A stretch of DNA of 64,000 bases from DATFKA01 sp035268885 (GCA_035268885.1 DATFKA010000120.1:92082-156081), one strand, 5' to 3'. Positions 17,771 to 26,849 are shown, numbered from the stretch's first letter. Notes: generated from the sequence alone by a model not told the origin. A program made the numbers and translations.

Positions 17771-17824
17771 TTAGTTGTACACGCAACCGAAACAGACAAA
17801 AATAAAATTAGTTGTACATACACG
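17771..17824. promoter_or_regulatory. Two repeated operator-like sites upstream of marR
   Basis: TTAGTTGTACACGCAAC at 17771-17787 and TTAGTTGTACATACACG at 17808-17824 are direct repeats, 37 bases apart start to start and identical over the first 12 bases. The first contains a GTTG-n6-CAAC inverted repeat; the second is degenerate in its right half. The spacing is close to 3.5 helical turns. Confidence 0.55.
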
Positions 17825-17936
17825 AATAAACTTGCTGTGGAAGCGAGATCGTGGACATTTTTGCGAAAGCAAAGACAAAAAGGAAAGAAAAGGAGCTATA
17901 GAATGGTCAAAAGCACCTTCTTTAAACCAATCGCTA

Positions 17937-18233
17937 TTAGTTCAAAGAAAAGGCCTGTACCGGCTCCGGAGAATTGTGGAAAAATAATTCCGAAACGAAA
18001 GGATGCATATAATCACTTAAAGGTAGCTGGGCGATGACCTCCATGACCTCAAACTCCGATTCGGCGTCGACAATCACCCATAGCATGGAGCGATCCAGGG
18101 CCAACGAATAAGACCGAATGACCCCCTCTGCTAGAAGTTCGGCCACTACTAATCTCTGGCGTGGAATGCGGGCTAGAAAGTCTTCGGTCAGTTGATCTGG
18201 TAGCTCAAACTCTACCATGTAAGATCTTTTCAT
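17937..18233 (-). CDS. Muconolactone isomerase / YciI-like ferredoxin-fold protein
   Basis: A 98-residue small cytoplasmic protein. The pattern MKRSYMVEFELP at the start, a central LLAEGVIRSYSLALDRSMLWVIVDAES segment, and a C-terminal QLPLSDYMHPFVSELF resemble the muconolactone delta-isomerase group of dimeric alpha/beta-barrel proteins. True muconolactone isomerase acts in catechol degradation, but no other genes of that pathway are nearby and the family contains many proteins without known activity, so no reaction is assigned. It is transcribed leftward, with the pirin gene upstream on the same strand and a hairpin between the two. Confidence 0.72.
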   Translation of the reverse strand: MKRSYMVEFELPDQLTEDFLARIPRQRLVVAELLAEGVIRSYSLALDRSMLWVIVDAESEFEVMEVIAQLPLSDYMHPFVSELFFHNSPEPVQAFSLN

Positions 18234-18289
18234 AATACTAATTTATGATATAGGCAGCTCGCAAAACAGACGTAAAATACCTGCCAGCT

Positions 18290-18319
18290 GCTTTAGCAAG
18301 TTAGCCAACTTAGCTAAGC
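18290..18319. repeat. Imperfect hairpin between pirin and the YciI-like gene
   Basis: The arms 18290-18302 and 18307-18319 (AAGTT-AGCC-AACTT core, extended by GCTTTAGC against AGCTAAGC with bulges) form a hairpin. A T-rich tract follows on the plus strand (18329-18342), but no rightward gene ends here. On the minus strand it lies between the pirin stop and the next start, so it could be a weak terminator or an RNA-processing hairpin. Confidence 0.45.
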
Positions 18320-18370
18320 CTTGCCACGTTTTTTTGTTTTTTAATATAATTTTAAACTCCAAAGTCTGCA

Positions 18371-19234
18371 TTAATCGACGTAGAAGCCCATTTTTCCCAT
18401 CTGATAATCGCGCATGGCTTCGAGTATTTCGGTCTGGGTATTCATCACGTAAGGGCCCCACTGAGCGAGTGGTTCGTCAATCGGTGCTCCGGCCAGGAAG
18501 AGTATTTCTGCATCTTCCCGGGCTTTAATCATCACCGAAGCCCCGTCTTTTTTGTAATGCAAAAGAGTACCTGCTTCGTAAACAAAACCATTGACACTCT
18601 CTAACTGTCCACGGAGCAAATAAAGCATACTATTATCATCTTCCGGAATATCGACGGAGGTAGCTACGCCGCTCTGAACTTCTAACTGTAGGGCCAGAAT
18701 GGGGGAATGCGTTTGGGCTGGTCCCTGCTGACCAGCGTAGCTGCCGGCCACCACTTTAATGCGTACTTTCCCATCTTCTTTTATAATTTCCGGAATACTA
18801 TCCGCTTTGATATCCTGATAACGGGGAGGTACCCTTTTTTTATCCTTTGGCAGATTCACCCACAGCTGTACACCTTCCATGATGCCACCGCTTTCGCGAA
18901 AAGTGTCCGAGGCGCGCTCGCTGTGGATGATCCCCCGACCGGCTGTCATCCATTGCACATCGCCCGCAGCGAGTATGCCCTCGTTGCCACGGCTGTCTTT
19001 ATGCCGCAGACCACCCCGATATAAAAAGGTGACCGGCTCAAAGCCCCGATGCGGATGCGGTGCTACTTCAAATGCCTTACCACCGGGAGCCACCGAGAAG
19101 GGGCCAAAATGATGCAACAATAAAAAAGGACTGATGCGCTCTACCTTTTTCGTAGGTAAGGCTTGTCGTATTTGCGTCCCCCCCATATCAATATTTTCGC
19201 TCTTCAGGATATGGGCAATTGAACGATAATCCAT
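18371..19234 (-). CDS. Pirin family protein
   Basis: A 287-residue bicupin of the pirin family. Metal ligands are visible in the N-terminal cupin: H60 and H62 in APHPHRGFEPVTF, H104 and E106 in GRGIIHSE. Bacterial pirins with these residues include quercetin 2,3-dioxygenases, but most have no proven substrate, so the activity is left open. The C-terminal cupin (about 175-280) carries AREDAEILFLAGAPIDEP and WGPYVMNT, standard for the family. The N-terminus fits the ATG at 19234. A divergent gene starts 97 bases away with its own promoter box. Confidence 0.92.
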   Translation of the reverse strand: MDYRSIAHILKSENIDMGGTQIRQALPTKKVERISPFLLLHHFGPFSVAPGGKAFEVAPHPHRGFEPVTFLYRGGLRHKDSRGNEGILAAGDVQWMTAGRGIIHSERASDTFRESGGIMEGVQLWVNLPKDKKRVPPRYQDIKADSIPEIIKEDGKVRIKVVAGSYAGQQGPAQTHSPILALQLEVQSGVATSVDIPEDDNSMLYLLRGQLESVNGFVYEAGTLLHYKKDGASVMIKAREDAEILFLAGAPIDEPLAQWGPYVMNTQTEILEAMRDYQMGKMGFYVD

Positions 19235-19297
19235 TCGTTTGTTTTTTTATGAAAATAAAATGAGGCCCTAAATAGTTTAATAAGGGTACAAGCACTG

Positions 19298-19305
19298 TAC
19301 TTTTG
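19298..19305 (+). promoter_or_regulatory. Promoter of the SPOR-like/PG-binding gene
   Basis: The -7 box TACTTTTG matches TAnnTTTG exactly, and GTTTA at 19275-19279 sits about 19 bases upstream as a -33-like element. Predicted transcription start is about 20 bases before the ATG at 19332. Confidence 0.55.
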
Positions 19306-19331
19306 CCATTCTATCAATAAAAAAACAACAG

Positions 19332-21032
19332 ATGAGAAAATTGGTATGGGTATTCCTACTCCTGATTGGACTTCCTTTTTCGACAACTGCGCAGCAAACC
19401 GTTTACTACACCATTAATATTGGAACATTTGTCGATGCCAAAGCCGACGATTTTGCGGCCCTACGTCCGGTGGGCTTTCTGCACGCCCAAAAACTTGAAG
19501 AAAATCTAAGCCAGGTCTATCTGGGAGGCTATAAAGCCATGGACAAAGCCCGAAGTGCACTGGAAACGGTCCGGGCCGCTGGGTACGTCGACGCTTATAT
19601 TCAGGAGCGTTTTCCCCGTGAGGGACAAAACGTGGCCGTCATACAGATTACCACGCTACCCCAGTCTAAAGCCATCAACTGGTCACGCTACGCCGAGGCC
19701 GGCGACCTATCGGTTCTACTGGAAGATAAGCTCATCAAAATCGTCATTGGTACGTTTGAAGACGCCAGAGCAGCCCGCGGCCAACTAAAAGAAATCCGCC
19801 AAAAAGGCTTCTCCGATGCCTTTGTCAAGGTTGTCAACTCCATCTACCTCCATGACCTGGACGCATTCGAGACCGGTAATGCGATAAAGAAACCACTCAT
19901 CCCCATTCAATTTGAAGAGGACGCCCCCATCGTCGAAACGGCCAAAAATATTCCAGCCAGGGAATATAGTCGATCGGCCTATCCAGAAAACGGCACAGCC
20001 GCTCCCTCAGAATGGACGCGTCGTGGCGTAGAAACTAAAAAGTCACCAACGGTATCTTTACCCGAAATTCGCGTAAAGGTCAAACGACGTTCGGCTCTCG
20101 AATTACAGAAAGTCCTGAAGTCCGAAGGGCTCTATACCTCAGGCCTCGATGGCTACTACGGACAGGGGACAAAATCGGCTTACCAACGTTTTATCGATCA
20201 GAATTACGATTATCGCAAATACCTCACCCTGGCCGAGACCATGCCCAAGGTGAACAATGCCAACGGGGATCGCTTACAAAATGCCATCAATAACTTGCTA
20301 AATAATCCGGCGGGAGTGGAAGGCTACCCCAGCCCATTGGCCCAGGCCTACCAAGCCTACGTTTTGTTTGTGCAGTTGGGACCAGACAACACGGTCAACA
20401 ACCTAATGAATACGGCCCTAAAGGCCGCTTATCTCGATGCACCACCCCAAATGATTCCCGGTTTTGACTACCGTGCTACTTACGCCTATAATGACCTGAC
20501 CCAGCTCATCTTACACCTTTACTATATTCACGCAGCCCCCGGCATCAATTACACGGTACCCTGCTGGCTGGCCGAGCGACACCCCCAGGAAGTTGCTGCC
20601 GCCAATGCAAACTTCATGGGTCGCACCCTGCCGATGCAGGACTGTAATGAATTTGAAGACTGGCAGGAGATCAATGTACTTTCGGCCATCGCCAAAGATC
20701 TGGCCACGGAGCCGGTAAGTTCAGAAGTAAAAGCCAAATCGGCCGCTGCTCGCTCCAGTATTCTACTCGCCAGGCAGCCCCTGAGCCCAGATCTCACCGA
20801 CGATCTCGAGCGCTGGAATACCAGCCTCTGGCAGGGCGCCAGTACCTGGGGGAATGCCGATCCGCTGCACGGCCGCATCGTCACTACCCTGAAAGTTGCT
20901 TACTTCCAGGCCCAGGTGCGACTCGAAGATTACTTTATGAATAAGGATTTCCGACCAGCCGAAGCGACCGGGCTAGCCTTGGCTACCCTGCGTACGGTAG
21001 TCGGGAATGAGTTAGAGCGGTTTGTACCATAA
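19332..21032 (+). CDS. Secreted protein with SPOR-like repeats and a peptidoglycan-binding domain
   Basis: A 566-residue secreted protein (signal peptide ending STTAQQ, about residue 22). Two repeats resembling SPOR domains are visible at about 24-90 and 100-168; each has a beta strand with Gly-Thr-Phe (INIGTFVDA, IVIGTFEDA), then helix-strand ending in a GYVDAYI or GFSDAFV motif. A PG_binding_1-like module follows at about 252-300 (LELQKVLKSEGLYTSGLDGYYGQGT). The last ~260 residues are mostly helical and unassigned, with four cysteines (near 411-435) that could form disulfides. It probably binds peptidoglycan in the periplasm. A tandem SPOR plus PG-binding layout is unusual, so the SPOR label is by pattern only. 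Confidence 0.72.
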   Translation: MRKLVWVFLLLIGLPFSTTAQQTVYYTINIGTFVDAKADDFAALRPVGFLHAQKLEENLSQVYLGGYKAMDKARSALETVRAAGYVDAYIQERFPREGQNVAVIQITTLPQSKAINWSRYAEAGDLSVLLEDKLIKIVIGTFEDARAARGQLKEIRQKGFSDAFVKVVNSIYLHDLDAFETGNAIKKPLIPIQFEEDAPIVETAKNIPAREYSRSAYPENGTAAPSEWTRRGVETKKSPTVSLPEIRVKVKRRSALELQKVLKSEGLYTSGLDGYYGQGTKSAYQRFIDQNYDYRKYLTLAETMPKVNNANGDRLQNAINNLLNNPAGVEGYPSPLAQAYQAYVLFVQLGPDNTVNNLMNTALKAAYLDAPPQMIPGFDYRATYAYNDLTQLILHLYYIHAAPGINYTVPCWLAERHPQEVAAANANFMGRTLPMQDCNEFEDWQEINVLSAIAKDLATEPVSSEVKAKSAAARSSILLARQPLSPDLTDDLERWNTSLWQGASTWGNADPLHGRIVTTLKVAYFQAQVRLEDYFMNKDFRPAEATGLALATLRTVVGNELERFVP

Positions 21033-21041
21033 GGGAACGGA

Positions 21042-22013
21042 TCAAATCAAGCCCTCCCGAATCAAATCGTGCAGGTGGACGAAGCCCTGGTAAATATTGG
21101 CTTCGTCCACCACAATGAGCTGGGTAATACTATTTTTGCGCATCAAGCCCAGGGCCTTAAAAGCCAGCTCATCCGGATGAATCTGTTTGGGACGAGCGGT
21201 CATCAGATCCCGGGCCGTCAGCCCACTCGTATCACTGGTTTTCTCCAGCATCCGCCGCAAATCACCGTCCGTAATAATACCCAGCACTTGATCCTGCGCA
21301 TTTACGACGGCGGTAGCCCCCAGGCGCTTAGAGGTCATCTCCAGGATAGTGGCCCGCAGGCCGGTATCCGGTAAGACTTTGGGCTTGTCATTCAGTGGGA
21401 AGATATCGTGTACACGCAGATACAGCTGCTTACCCAAAGAACCACCCGGGTGAAACTGGGCAAAGTCCCTGGGCGAAAAACCCTTCAAAGCCAGCAGGGC
21501 CGTCGCCAGGGCATCTCCCATGGCCATCTGAGCGGTCGTACTGGCCGTCGGTGCCAAATTATTGGGGTCGGCTTCCTGCTCAATGGGGGTATGCAGTACG
21601 TAGGTGGCCCGCTTACCCAGATAGGATGACTTATTACTCACCATAGCCAATAAGAGGTTGCCCAGGTTACGCAAAAGAGGCACTAGGACTTTAATCTCAG
21701 CCGTTTCCCCGCTTTTGGAAATACACAACACCATATCGTCCGACTGAATCATACCCAAATCTCCGTGGATAGCGTCGGCAGCGTGTAGAAACAAGGCGGG
21801 TGTGCCCGTAGAGTTCAGGGTCGCCACCACCTTTTGGGCGATGATCGCGCTTTTACCGATACCCGTAATCACTAATCGTCCCTTGCAGCTGGCAATGGTC
21901 TGTACGGCAGCTACAAAATCTCCGTCCAGGCATGCCCGCAGGGCTTGTAAGGTACGGACTTCGATATCAAGCGTTTGCTGAGCGGTTTTCAGTATGAGTT
22001 CTTCGGAATTCAC
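21042..22013 (-). CDS. Arabinose-5-phosphate isomerase (KpsF/GutQ family)
   Basis: A 323-residue sugar-phosphate isomerase that interconverts ribulose-5-phosphate and arabinose-5-phosphate, the first step towards Kdo for lipopolysaccharide. The SIS domain spans about 35-180 with GKSAIIAQKVVATLNSTGTPALF and HGDLGMIQSDDMVLCISKSGET. Two CBS domains follow at about 205-320 (AVVNAQDQVLGIITDGDLRRM and IVVDEANIYQGFVHLHDLIRE). Length and layout are typical of KdsD/KpsF. The gene converges on the SPOR-like gene with a 9-base gap. No other Kdo genes are nearby. Confidence 0.93.
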   Translation of the reverse strand: MNSEELILKTAQQTLDIEVRTLQALRACLDGDFVAAVQTIASCKGRLVITGIGKSAIIAQKVVATLNSTGTPALFLHAADAIHGDLGMIQSDDMVLCISKSGETAEIKVLVPLLRNLGNLLLAMVSNKSSYLGKRATYVLHTPIEQEADPNNLAPTASTTAQMAMGDALATALLALKGFSPRDFAQFHPGGSLGKQLYLRVHDIFPLNDKPKVLPDTGLRATILEMTSKRLGATAVVNAQDQVLGIITDGDLRRMLEKTSDTSGLTARDLMTARPKQIHPDELAFKALGLMRKNSITQLIVVDEANIYQGFVHLHDLIREGLI

Positions 22014-22439
22014 GATTTTTTTTCTTATTTTTGGTGGCTTTTTGCAAAAGAGAGTAATTGATACTCAAGGAGTAATAAATGATTGGGCGAATGCTGACGT
22101 CAAAAACACTCCCATTATTTTCTTTCCCCAGGGCCGTACTAATAAAGATCAGGCCTAGAAAATTTTGTTAAAGATATCAGTTCAGCAATTATTTCATTAT
22201 ATTTAATGAGAGTATGTTTAAATTTCATCCTTTATGCCAGCTATTTGCCCTTTCAGGCCTGCATTTCGTTAAAAACACTCGCCTTAGCTACGGCTAAGTC
22301 TGCGCTTTTTGCCTTATTCAGGCCTGAAAAAATCAAATATTGGCAATAAAAACGAAATTTAAACATACGCTGACAACTTTTGCTTGAGTGTTGATCTATC
22401 ACCCCGAAAGATCTTTATTAATTGGATTCGAAAAAGTAG
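22014..22439. other. Intergenic region upstream of recQ, holding a palindromic element
   Basis: These 426 bases separate the isomerase gene (leftward) from recQ (rightward). The right half is taken up by the palindromic element at 22212-22368, listed separately. The left half has no supported gene; a 31-codon frame starting near 22079 was judged random. The recQ promoter was not located with confidence. Confidence 0.6.
22212..22368. repeat. Long palindromic element (50-bp imperfect inverted repeat with inner hairpin)
   Basis: The arms 22212-22261 and 22319-22368 are inverted copies. Their outer 15 bases (GTATGTTTAAATTTC) and inner 8 bases (CAGGCCTG, itself a palindrome) match perfectly, with 36 of 50 positions identical without gaps. 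The 57-base centre contains a further hairpin CTTAGC-TACG-GCTAAG. No ORF is inside. The layout resembles a miniature inverted-repeat or REP-like element that could fold as RNA or extrude as a cruciform. Confidence 0.8.
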
Positions 22440-24647
22440 ATGGTGCGTATGACTGTAACACAAGATTTCCTAAATAAGGAATTAGATAAGTATTTTGGGT
22501 TCGACCAATTTAAAGGTAACCAGGAAGCTATTATTACCAGCGTATTAGAGCAGAAAGACACCTTTGTCATCATGCCTACCGGAGGTGGCAAATCGCTCTG
22601 CTATCAATTACCGGCATTGATCATGGAGGGTACCGCACTGGTCATCTCTCCACTCATCGCCCTCATGAAAAATCAGGTAGACTCCATCCGGGGGTACAGC
22701 CAAAGTGATGAAGTAGCCCATTTCTTAAACTCTTCCCTGACCAAAGCCCAAACCAAGCAGGTTAAGCAAGATATTCTCGACAAAAAAACCAAACTGCTTT
22801 TCGTCGCACCGGAAACCCTGACCAAAGAAGAGAACATTCTCTTCTTTAAACAGGTCAACATTTCTTTTGTCGCCGTGGATGAAGCCCACTGCATCTCCGA
22901 ATGGGGCCACGATTTTCGGCCAGAATACCGGAAAATCAGGGGTATGCTCGAAGGTATCGGAGACAATATTCCGGTCATTGCCCTCACCGCAACCGCTACC
23001 CCAAAGGTACAATCCGACATCGTGAAGAACCTCAATATGACGGATCACAATGTCTTTATTTCTTCTTTCAACCGGGAGAACCTCTACTACGAGGTAAGAC
23101 CCAAAGGCAGCAAGGAGCAAACCGTCAAAAGCATTATCCAGGTCGTTAAAGAAATGGCCGACAAATCGGGTATCATCTATGTACAGAGCCGACGCTCGGC
23201 TTCAGAAATTGCCGAAGCGCTCGTCGTCAATGACATCAAAGCCGCCCCTTACCACGCCGGCCTGGATGCCAAAACCCGCTCCAAAACGCAGGATGACTTC
23301 CTTATGGAAAATGTCGACGTTATCGTCGCCACCATTGCTTTCGGAATGGGAATCGATAAACCCGATGTGCGCTTCGTCATCCACTACGACATTCCTAAAA
23401 GTATTGAAAACTACTACCAGGAAACCGGACGGGCCGGACGCGACGGACTCGAAGGCCGCTGTATCGCCTTTTATTCTTATAAAGATATACTCAAGCTGGA
23501 AAAATTCCTCCGGGACAAACCCGTTGCCGAAAGAGAAATGGGCTCTCAACTAATGGAGGAGGTCGTGGCTTATGCGGAAACTACCGCCTGCCGCCGAAAA
23601 TTCCTGCTCCACTACTTTGGTGAATCTTACGACGATAGCCGCTGTAAAAACAAATGTGACAACTGCCGCCACCCTAAAGAAAAGGTCGATATCACCAACG
23701 AAATGAAACAGGCCCTCTACGCCATTGAAGAACTGGGGGAGAACTACGGCATAAAAACACTCGTCGACTTTATCCTGGGCAAGTCCAACAAAGAGATGAA
23801 AGACTTTGGTTTTGACCAGAAGAAGCACTTCAGCGCCGGAAAAGATAAAGACTTCAACTTCTGGAGCACCGTCTATCGTCACGCACTGCTGCACGACTTT
23901 ATTTACAAAGACATCGAATCCTACGGCCTGCTAAAAATGACCAAATCGGGCCGGGCTTTCCTGGAAGACAGCTATCCCATCGAGGCACCACTTAACCACA
24001 ATTACGACGAACTACAGCTCGATACAGAGGAAAGCAGTGGCAGTACCGCTGCGCTCGATAATACGCTATTAAAAATGCTGCGGGATCTGCGCCGGAAAGA
24101 GGCACAGCGAAAAGGTGTTCCTCCTTTCGTAATTTTCCAGGATGCTTCCCTGGAGGATATGGCGACCCAATATCCCATCACCATGGAGGATATGACCAAA
24201 ATATCCGGCGTAAGTAAAGGAAAAGCGCTGCGCTACGGGGGGGCCTTTACCCGACTCATTGATACTTACGTCGAAGAAAATGATATCGACCGGCCAACGG
24301 AATTTGTCGTAAAACAGGTGGCCAATAAATCAAAAGCGAAGGTGAGTATTATCCAGGGGATTGACCGCAAGATACCCCTGGATGACATCGCCTATTCCGC
24401 CAATCTTTCTACCGAGGATTTGATCGATGAGCTAGACGCCATCGTTACTTCTGGCACCAAGGTCAATATCGATTATTACCTGGAGGAGCAATTAGACGAA
24501 TACGTCCGGGAAGAAATCTACGAATTCTTTATGGAATCCGAACAGGGAACCGTGGAGGAGGCTTATACTGAGCTCAAAGATGAAGATTTTACCATCGAAG
24601 AGATCAAGCTAATGCGCATTAAATTCATTTCAGATCTCGGAAACTAA
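22440..24647 (+). CDS. recQ: ATP-dependent DNA helicase RecQ
   Basis: A 735-residue superfamily 2 helicase that unwinds DNA in recombination and fork repair. Walker A is TGGGKS at 47-52; the DEAH box is at 147-150, followed by the aromatic-rich loop SEWGHDFRPEY. The helicase core ends with QETGRAGRDG (motif VI). The zinc-binding cysteines are in ACRRKFLLHYFG and SRCKNKCDNC at about 380-405; the RQC winged helix and an HRDC domain (about 540-625) follow. The last ~110 residues are a helical extension common in Bacteroidota RecQ. The start could be 22440 or 22449; both give the same core. Confidence 0.96.
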   Translation: MVRMTVTQDFLNKELDKYFGFDQFKGNQEAIITSVLEQKDTFVIMPTGGGKSLCYQLPALIMEGTALVISPLIALMKNQVDSIRGYSQSDEVAHFLNSSLTKAQTKQVKQDILDKKTKLLFVAPETLTKEENILFFKQVNISFVAVDEAHCISEWGHDFRPEYRKIRGMLEGIGDNIPVIALTATATPKVQSDIVKNLNMTDHNVFISSFNRENLYYEVRPKGSKEQTVKSIIQVVKEMADKSGIIYVQSRRSASEIAEALVVNDIKAAPYHAGLDAKTRSKTQDDFLMENVDVIVATIAFGMGIDKPDVRFVIHYDIPKSIENYYQETGRAGRDGLEGRCIAFYSYKDILKLEKFLRDKPVAEREMGSQLMEEVVAYAETTACRRKFLLHYFGESYDDSRCKNKCDNCRHPKEKVDITNEMKQALYAIEELGENYGIKTLVDFILGKSNKEMKDFGFDQKKHFSAGKDKDFNFWSTVYRHALLHDFIYKDIESYGLLKMTKSGRAFLEDSYPIEAPLNHNYDELQLDTEESSGSTAALDNTLLKMLRDLRRKEAQRKGVPPFVIFQDASLEDMATQYPITMEDMTKISGVSKGKALRYGGAFTRLIDTYVEENDIDRPTEFVVKQVANKSKAKVSIIQGIDRKIPLDDIAYSANLSTEDLIDELDAIVTSGTKVNIDYYLEEQLDEYVREEIYEFFMESEQGTVEEAYTELKDEDFTIEEIKLMRIKFISDLGN

Positions 24648-24653
24648 GCCCTT

Positions 24654-25076
24654 ATGCAGTTATTGATCCTTAATGGCCCCAATTTGAATTTACTTGGTAA
24701 ACGCGAACCGGAAATTTACGGGCATCAGACTTTTGAAGAGTACTTTGCCCAACTAAAGGAGCGCTTTTCAGACCTTGAGCTCCACTATTTTCAAAGCAAT
24801 GCCGAAGGCGCCATTATCGACAAGCTGCACGAGGTGGGCTTCTCTTTCGACGGTATCATTCTTAACGGAGGAGCTTATACCCATACGTCAATTGCGATTG
24901 CTGATGCGATCGCCGGGATTAGCAGCCCCGTATTAGAAGTTCACATCTCAAATATTCACGCCCGCGAAGCTTTCCGGCATAAAAGCTATCCGGCTGCGCA
25001 TTGCGTGGGCAGTATTATTGGTTTAGGGCTGGAAGGTTATGCCCTGGCCATACAATACTTTCTCGGAAAAGCCTAG
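24654..25076 (+). CDS. aroQ: 3-dehydroquinate dehydratase, type II
   Basis: A 140-residue enzyme of the shikimate pathway that dehydrates 3-dehydroquinate. The N-terminus is the type II signature ILNGPNLNLLGKREPEIYG, with the catalytic tyrosine at 22. N71 lies in LNGGAYTHTS and the general-acid histidine at 102 in NIHAREAFRHKSY. Size matches the usual ~145 residues of the dodecameric type II enzyme. It begins 6 bases after the recQ stop and may share its transcript; the two functions are unrelated. Its end overlaps the next gene on the other strand by 4 bases. Confidence 0.96.
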   Translation: MQLLILNGPNLNLLGKREPEIYGHQTFEEYFAQLKERFSDLELHYFQSNAEGAIIDKLHEVGFSFDGIILNGGAYTHTSIAIADAIAGISSPVLEVHISNIHAREAFRHKSYPAAHCVGSIIGLGLEGYALAIQYFLGKA

Positions 25077-25564
25077 AACCGCAAATCTAGCATCCGCAGC
25101 CGCTTTCTTTTACCCAATTTTACCGTACGATCTCCAATGAAGAGAGGCAGGGAGAAACCGATTCCTGCCGCCGCACCGGTTACCGCCGCATCCGACCATT
25201 GATAATTGGTGTCCGGATTACCATCCGTCAGGGTACCGATTAGCGCATAACCCGACCAGGCCAGACCGAACAGGGCTAATTGTGTCCCAATCTGCCTGGG
25301 CCAGTTACGCTCATAACGCAGAGCGGTGATATTATCCAGCTTAACAAACCGATCGTCAAATTCGATGATATTTTGATCGATGCGCAGGTCACGAATGTAG
25401 CCCTCTGACCAGATATCATCATCATTCACCTGGTAGGTAAGCAGCGTACCCATTTCTATTTTCTCCGTCTTGGGACTACCAAACTTTTCAATTTGAAGTA
25501 CTTTTTGTCCGTAGGCAAAGCAGGAAACCGACAATAAAATAAGTAAGGGTAGTAATTGACGCAT
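25073..25564 (-). CDS. Secreted protein of unknown function
   Basis: A 163-residue protein I do not recognise. A signal peptide (MRQLLPLLILLSVSCFAYGQ) is clear. The mature part begins with a beta-rich segment (KIEMGTLLTYQVNDDDIWSEGYIRDLR) and ends in a basic tract (GKRKRLRMLDLRF). A middle segment (TGAAAGIGFSLPLFI) is hydrophobic enough to be a membrane helix or barrel strand. It sits leftward, 15 bases downstream of rnpA on the same strand, so it could be co-transcribed with it. Similar short proteins are common in this phylum. Confidence 0.66.
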   Translation of the reverse strand: MRQLLPLLILLSVSCFAYGQKVLQIEKFGSPKTEKIEMGTLLTYQVNDDDIWSEGYIRDLRIDQNIIEFDDRFVKLDNITALRYERNWPRQIGTQLALFGLAWSGYALIGTLTDGNPDTNYQWSDAAVTGAAAGIGFSLPLFIGDRTVKLGKRKRLRMLDLRF

Positions 25565-25579
25565 GGTGGTATTTTTACA

Positions 25580-26011
25580 TTAAATGACCTGGGATTTGGG
25601 ATTTTGGTTGTGGCGAGCACGTATCTTTTTCGGAAAACGCTCTATAATCGTTTGCATTGCCCTTTCTATATTTACGTAAGTCGCCTCTTCCTCCTTACCG
25701 GTAAAAATAATCATAAAGGCAAAAGACTCCGGATGATCCGCTATTTTCTGGTACAAGGTATGTTTGTTTAAACGCCAGGCTTCGCGTATTCTACGCCGTA
25801 CCCGATTGCGGTGGGTAGCCCGCCTAATCCGCTTTTTGGCCACCGTTAAGGCAAACTGCACGGGCACCCCTGCGGGGACTTCTGGCAGCGGTAGCCAGAC
25901 CAGACGCAGTGGATACACCGCGTAGGAATTTCCCGCCGAAAACAACTTTTTAATTTGCTTGCGACTCTTTAGCCTTTCCACCTTTGCGAAAGTATACGAA
26001 TTTGTTGACAT
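25580..26011 (-). CDS. rnpA: Ribonuclease P protein component
   Basis: A 143-residue basic protein that assists the RNase P RNA in trimming the 5' end of pre-tRNAs. The signature RNR tract is present as THRNRVRRRIREAW, preceded by ALTVAKKRIRRA. The start is consistent with FAKVERLKSRKQIKKLFSAG, the typical N-terminal helix-strand region. In many bacteria rnpA follows rpmH, but here rpmH lies about 6 kb away at 31876. The next gene downstream on the same strand is a small secreted protein. Confidence 0.95.
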   Translation of the reverse strand: MSTNSYTFAKVERLKSRKQIKKLFSAGNSYAVYPLRLVWLPLPEVPAGVPVQFALTVAKKRIRRATHRNRVRRRIREAWRLNKHTLYQKIADHPESFAFMIIFTGKEEEATYVNIERAMQTIIERFPKKIRARHNQNPKSQVI

Positions 26012-26148
26012 CCGACATTTTTTCTAGCTCAACGATAATGATCTCTCCTTGAAGGAATAGTAAGTTTAAGTAAAGTTACTATTCTCTGCGCCCTAATTCA
26101 TCGATGATTTGGTTTTTGTTTACGGCCTTTCGGCAAAAAACCAAAGAA

Positions 26149-26849
26149 ATGAGTACTTACGCTTCTACAAAAATGAGTATTAAGCACTGGGCGGAAGAAG
26201 ATCGTCCTCGCGAAAAGTTGTTGCACCAGGGCAAGAAGCAGTTGTCCGATGCAGAACTCCTGGCTATCCTCCTCGGTTCGGGTAGTCGGGAAGCTTCGGC
26301 CCTCATGCTGGCCAAAAAACTACTAGCGGCCTACGACCACGATCTACACCTTTTAGCGAAAGCCAATATCTCCGACCTCTGCCGCTTTAAGGGCATCGGA
26401 CCCGCCAAAGCCGTGGGTATTTGTGCCGCACTGGAACTCAGTGCCCGTCGGAACTTATTGGACATCAAGCTACGCCCAACGATTACCAGTAGCCGGGACG
26501 CCTACCAAATGTTAGCGACCCTACTGGCCGATTTACCCCACGAAGAATTTTGGCTCCTCCTACTCAACCGCGCCAATCGCGTTATTGCTCGTGAACGCGT
26601 GAGTGTCGGAGGCGTGGCCGGTACGGTGGTAGACGCCAAATTGGTCTTCCAAAAGGCGATTCACCAATTGGCCAGTTCGGTGATACTGGCGCATAATCAC
26701 CCCTCGGGCAATTTGCGACCCAGTCAGGCCGATCTTGATTTAACGAAAAAGCTGAAGGCAGCGGGAAAGGTATTGGATATCCAGGTACTGGATCATTTGA
26801 TCATCAGCGAAGCTGGTTATACCAGCCTCGCCGATGAACAGTTGATGGC

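Noticed and set aside
22079..22174. 31-codon frame upstream of recQ
   Set aside because: No similarity, and it ends before the palindromic element; expected by chance.
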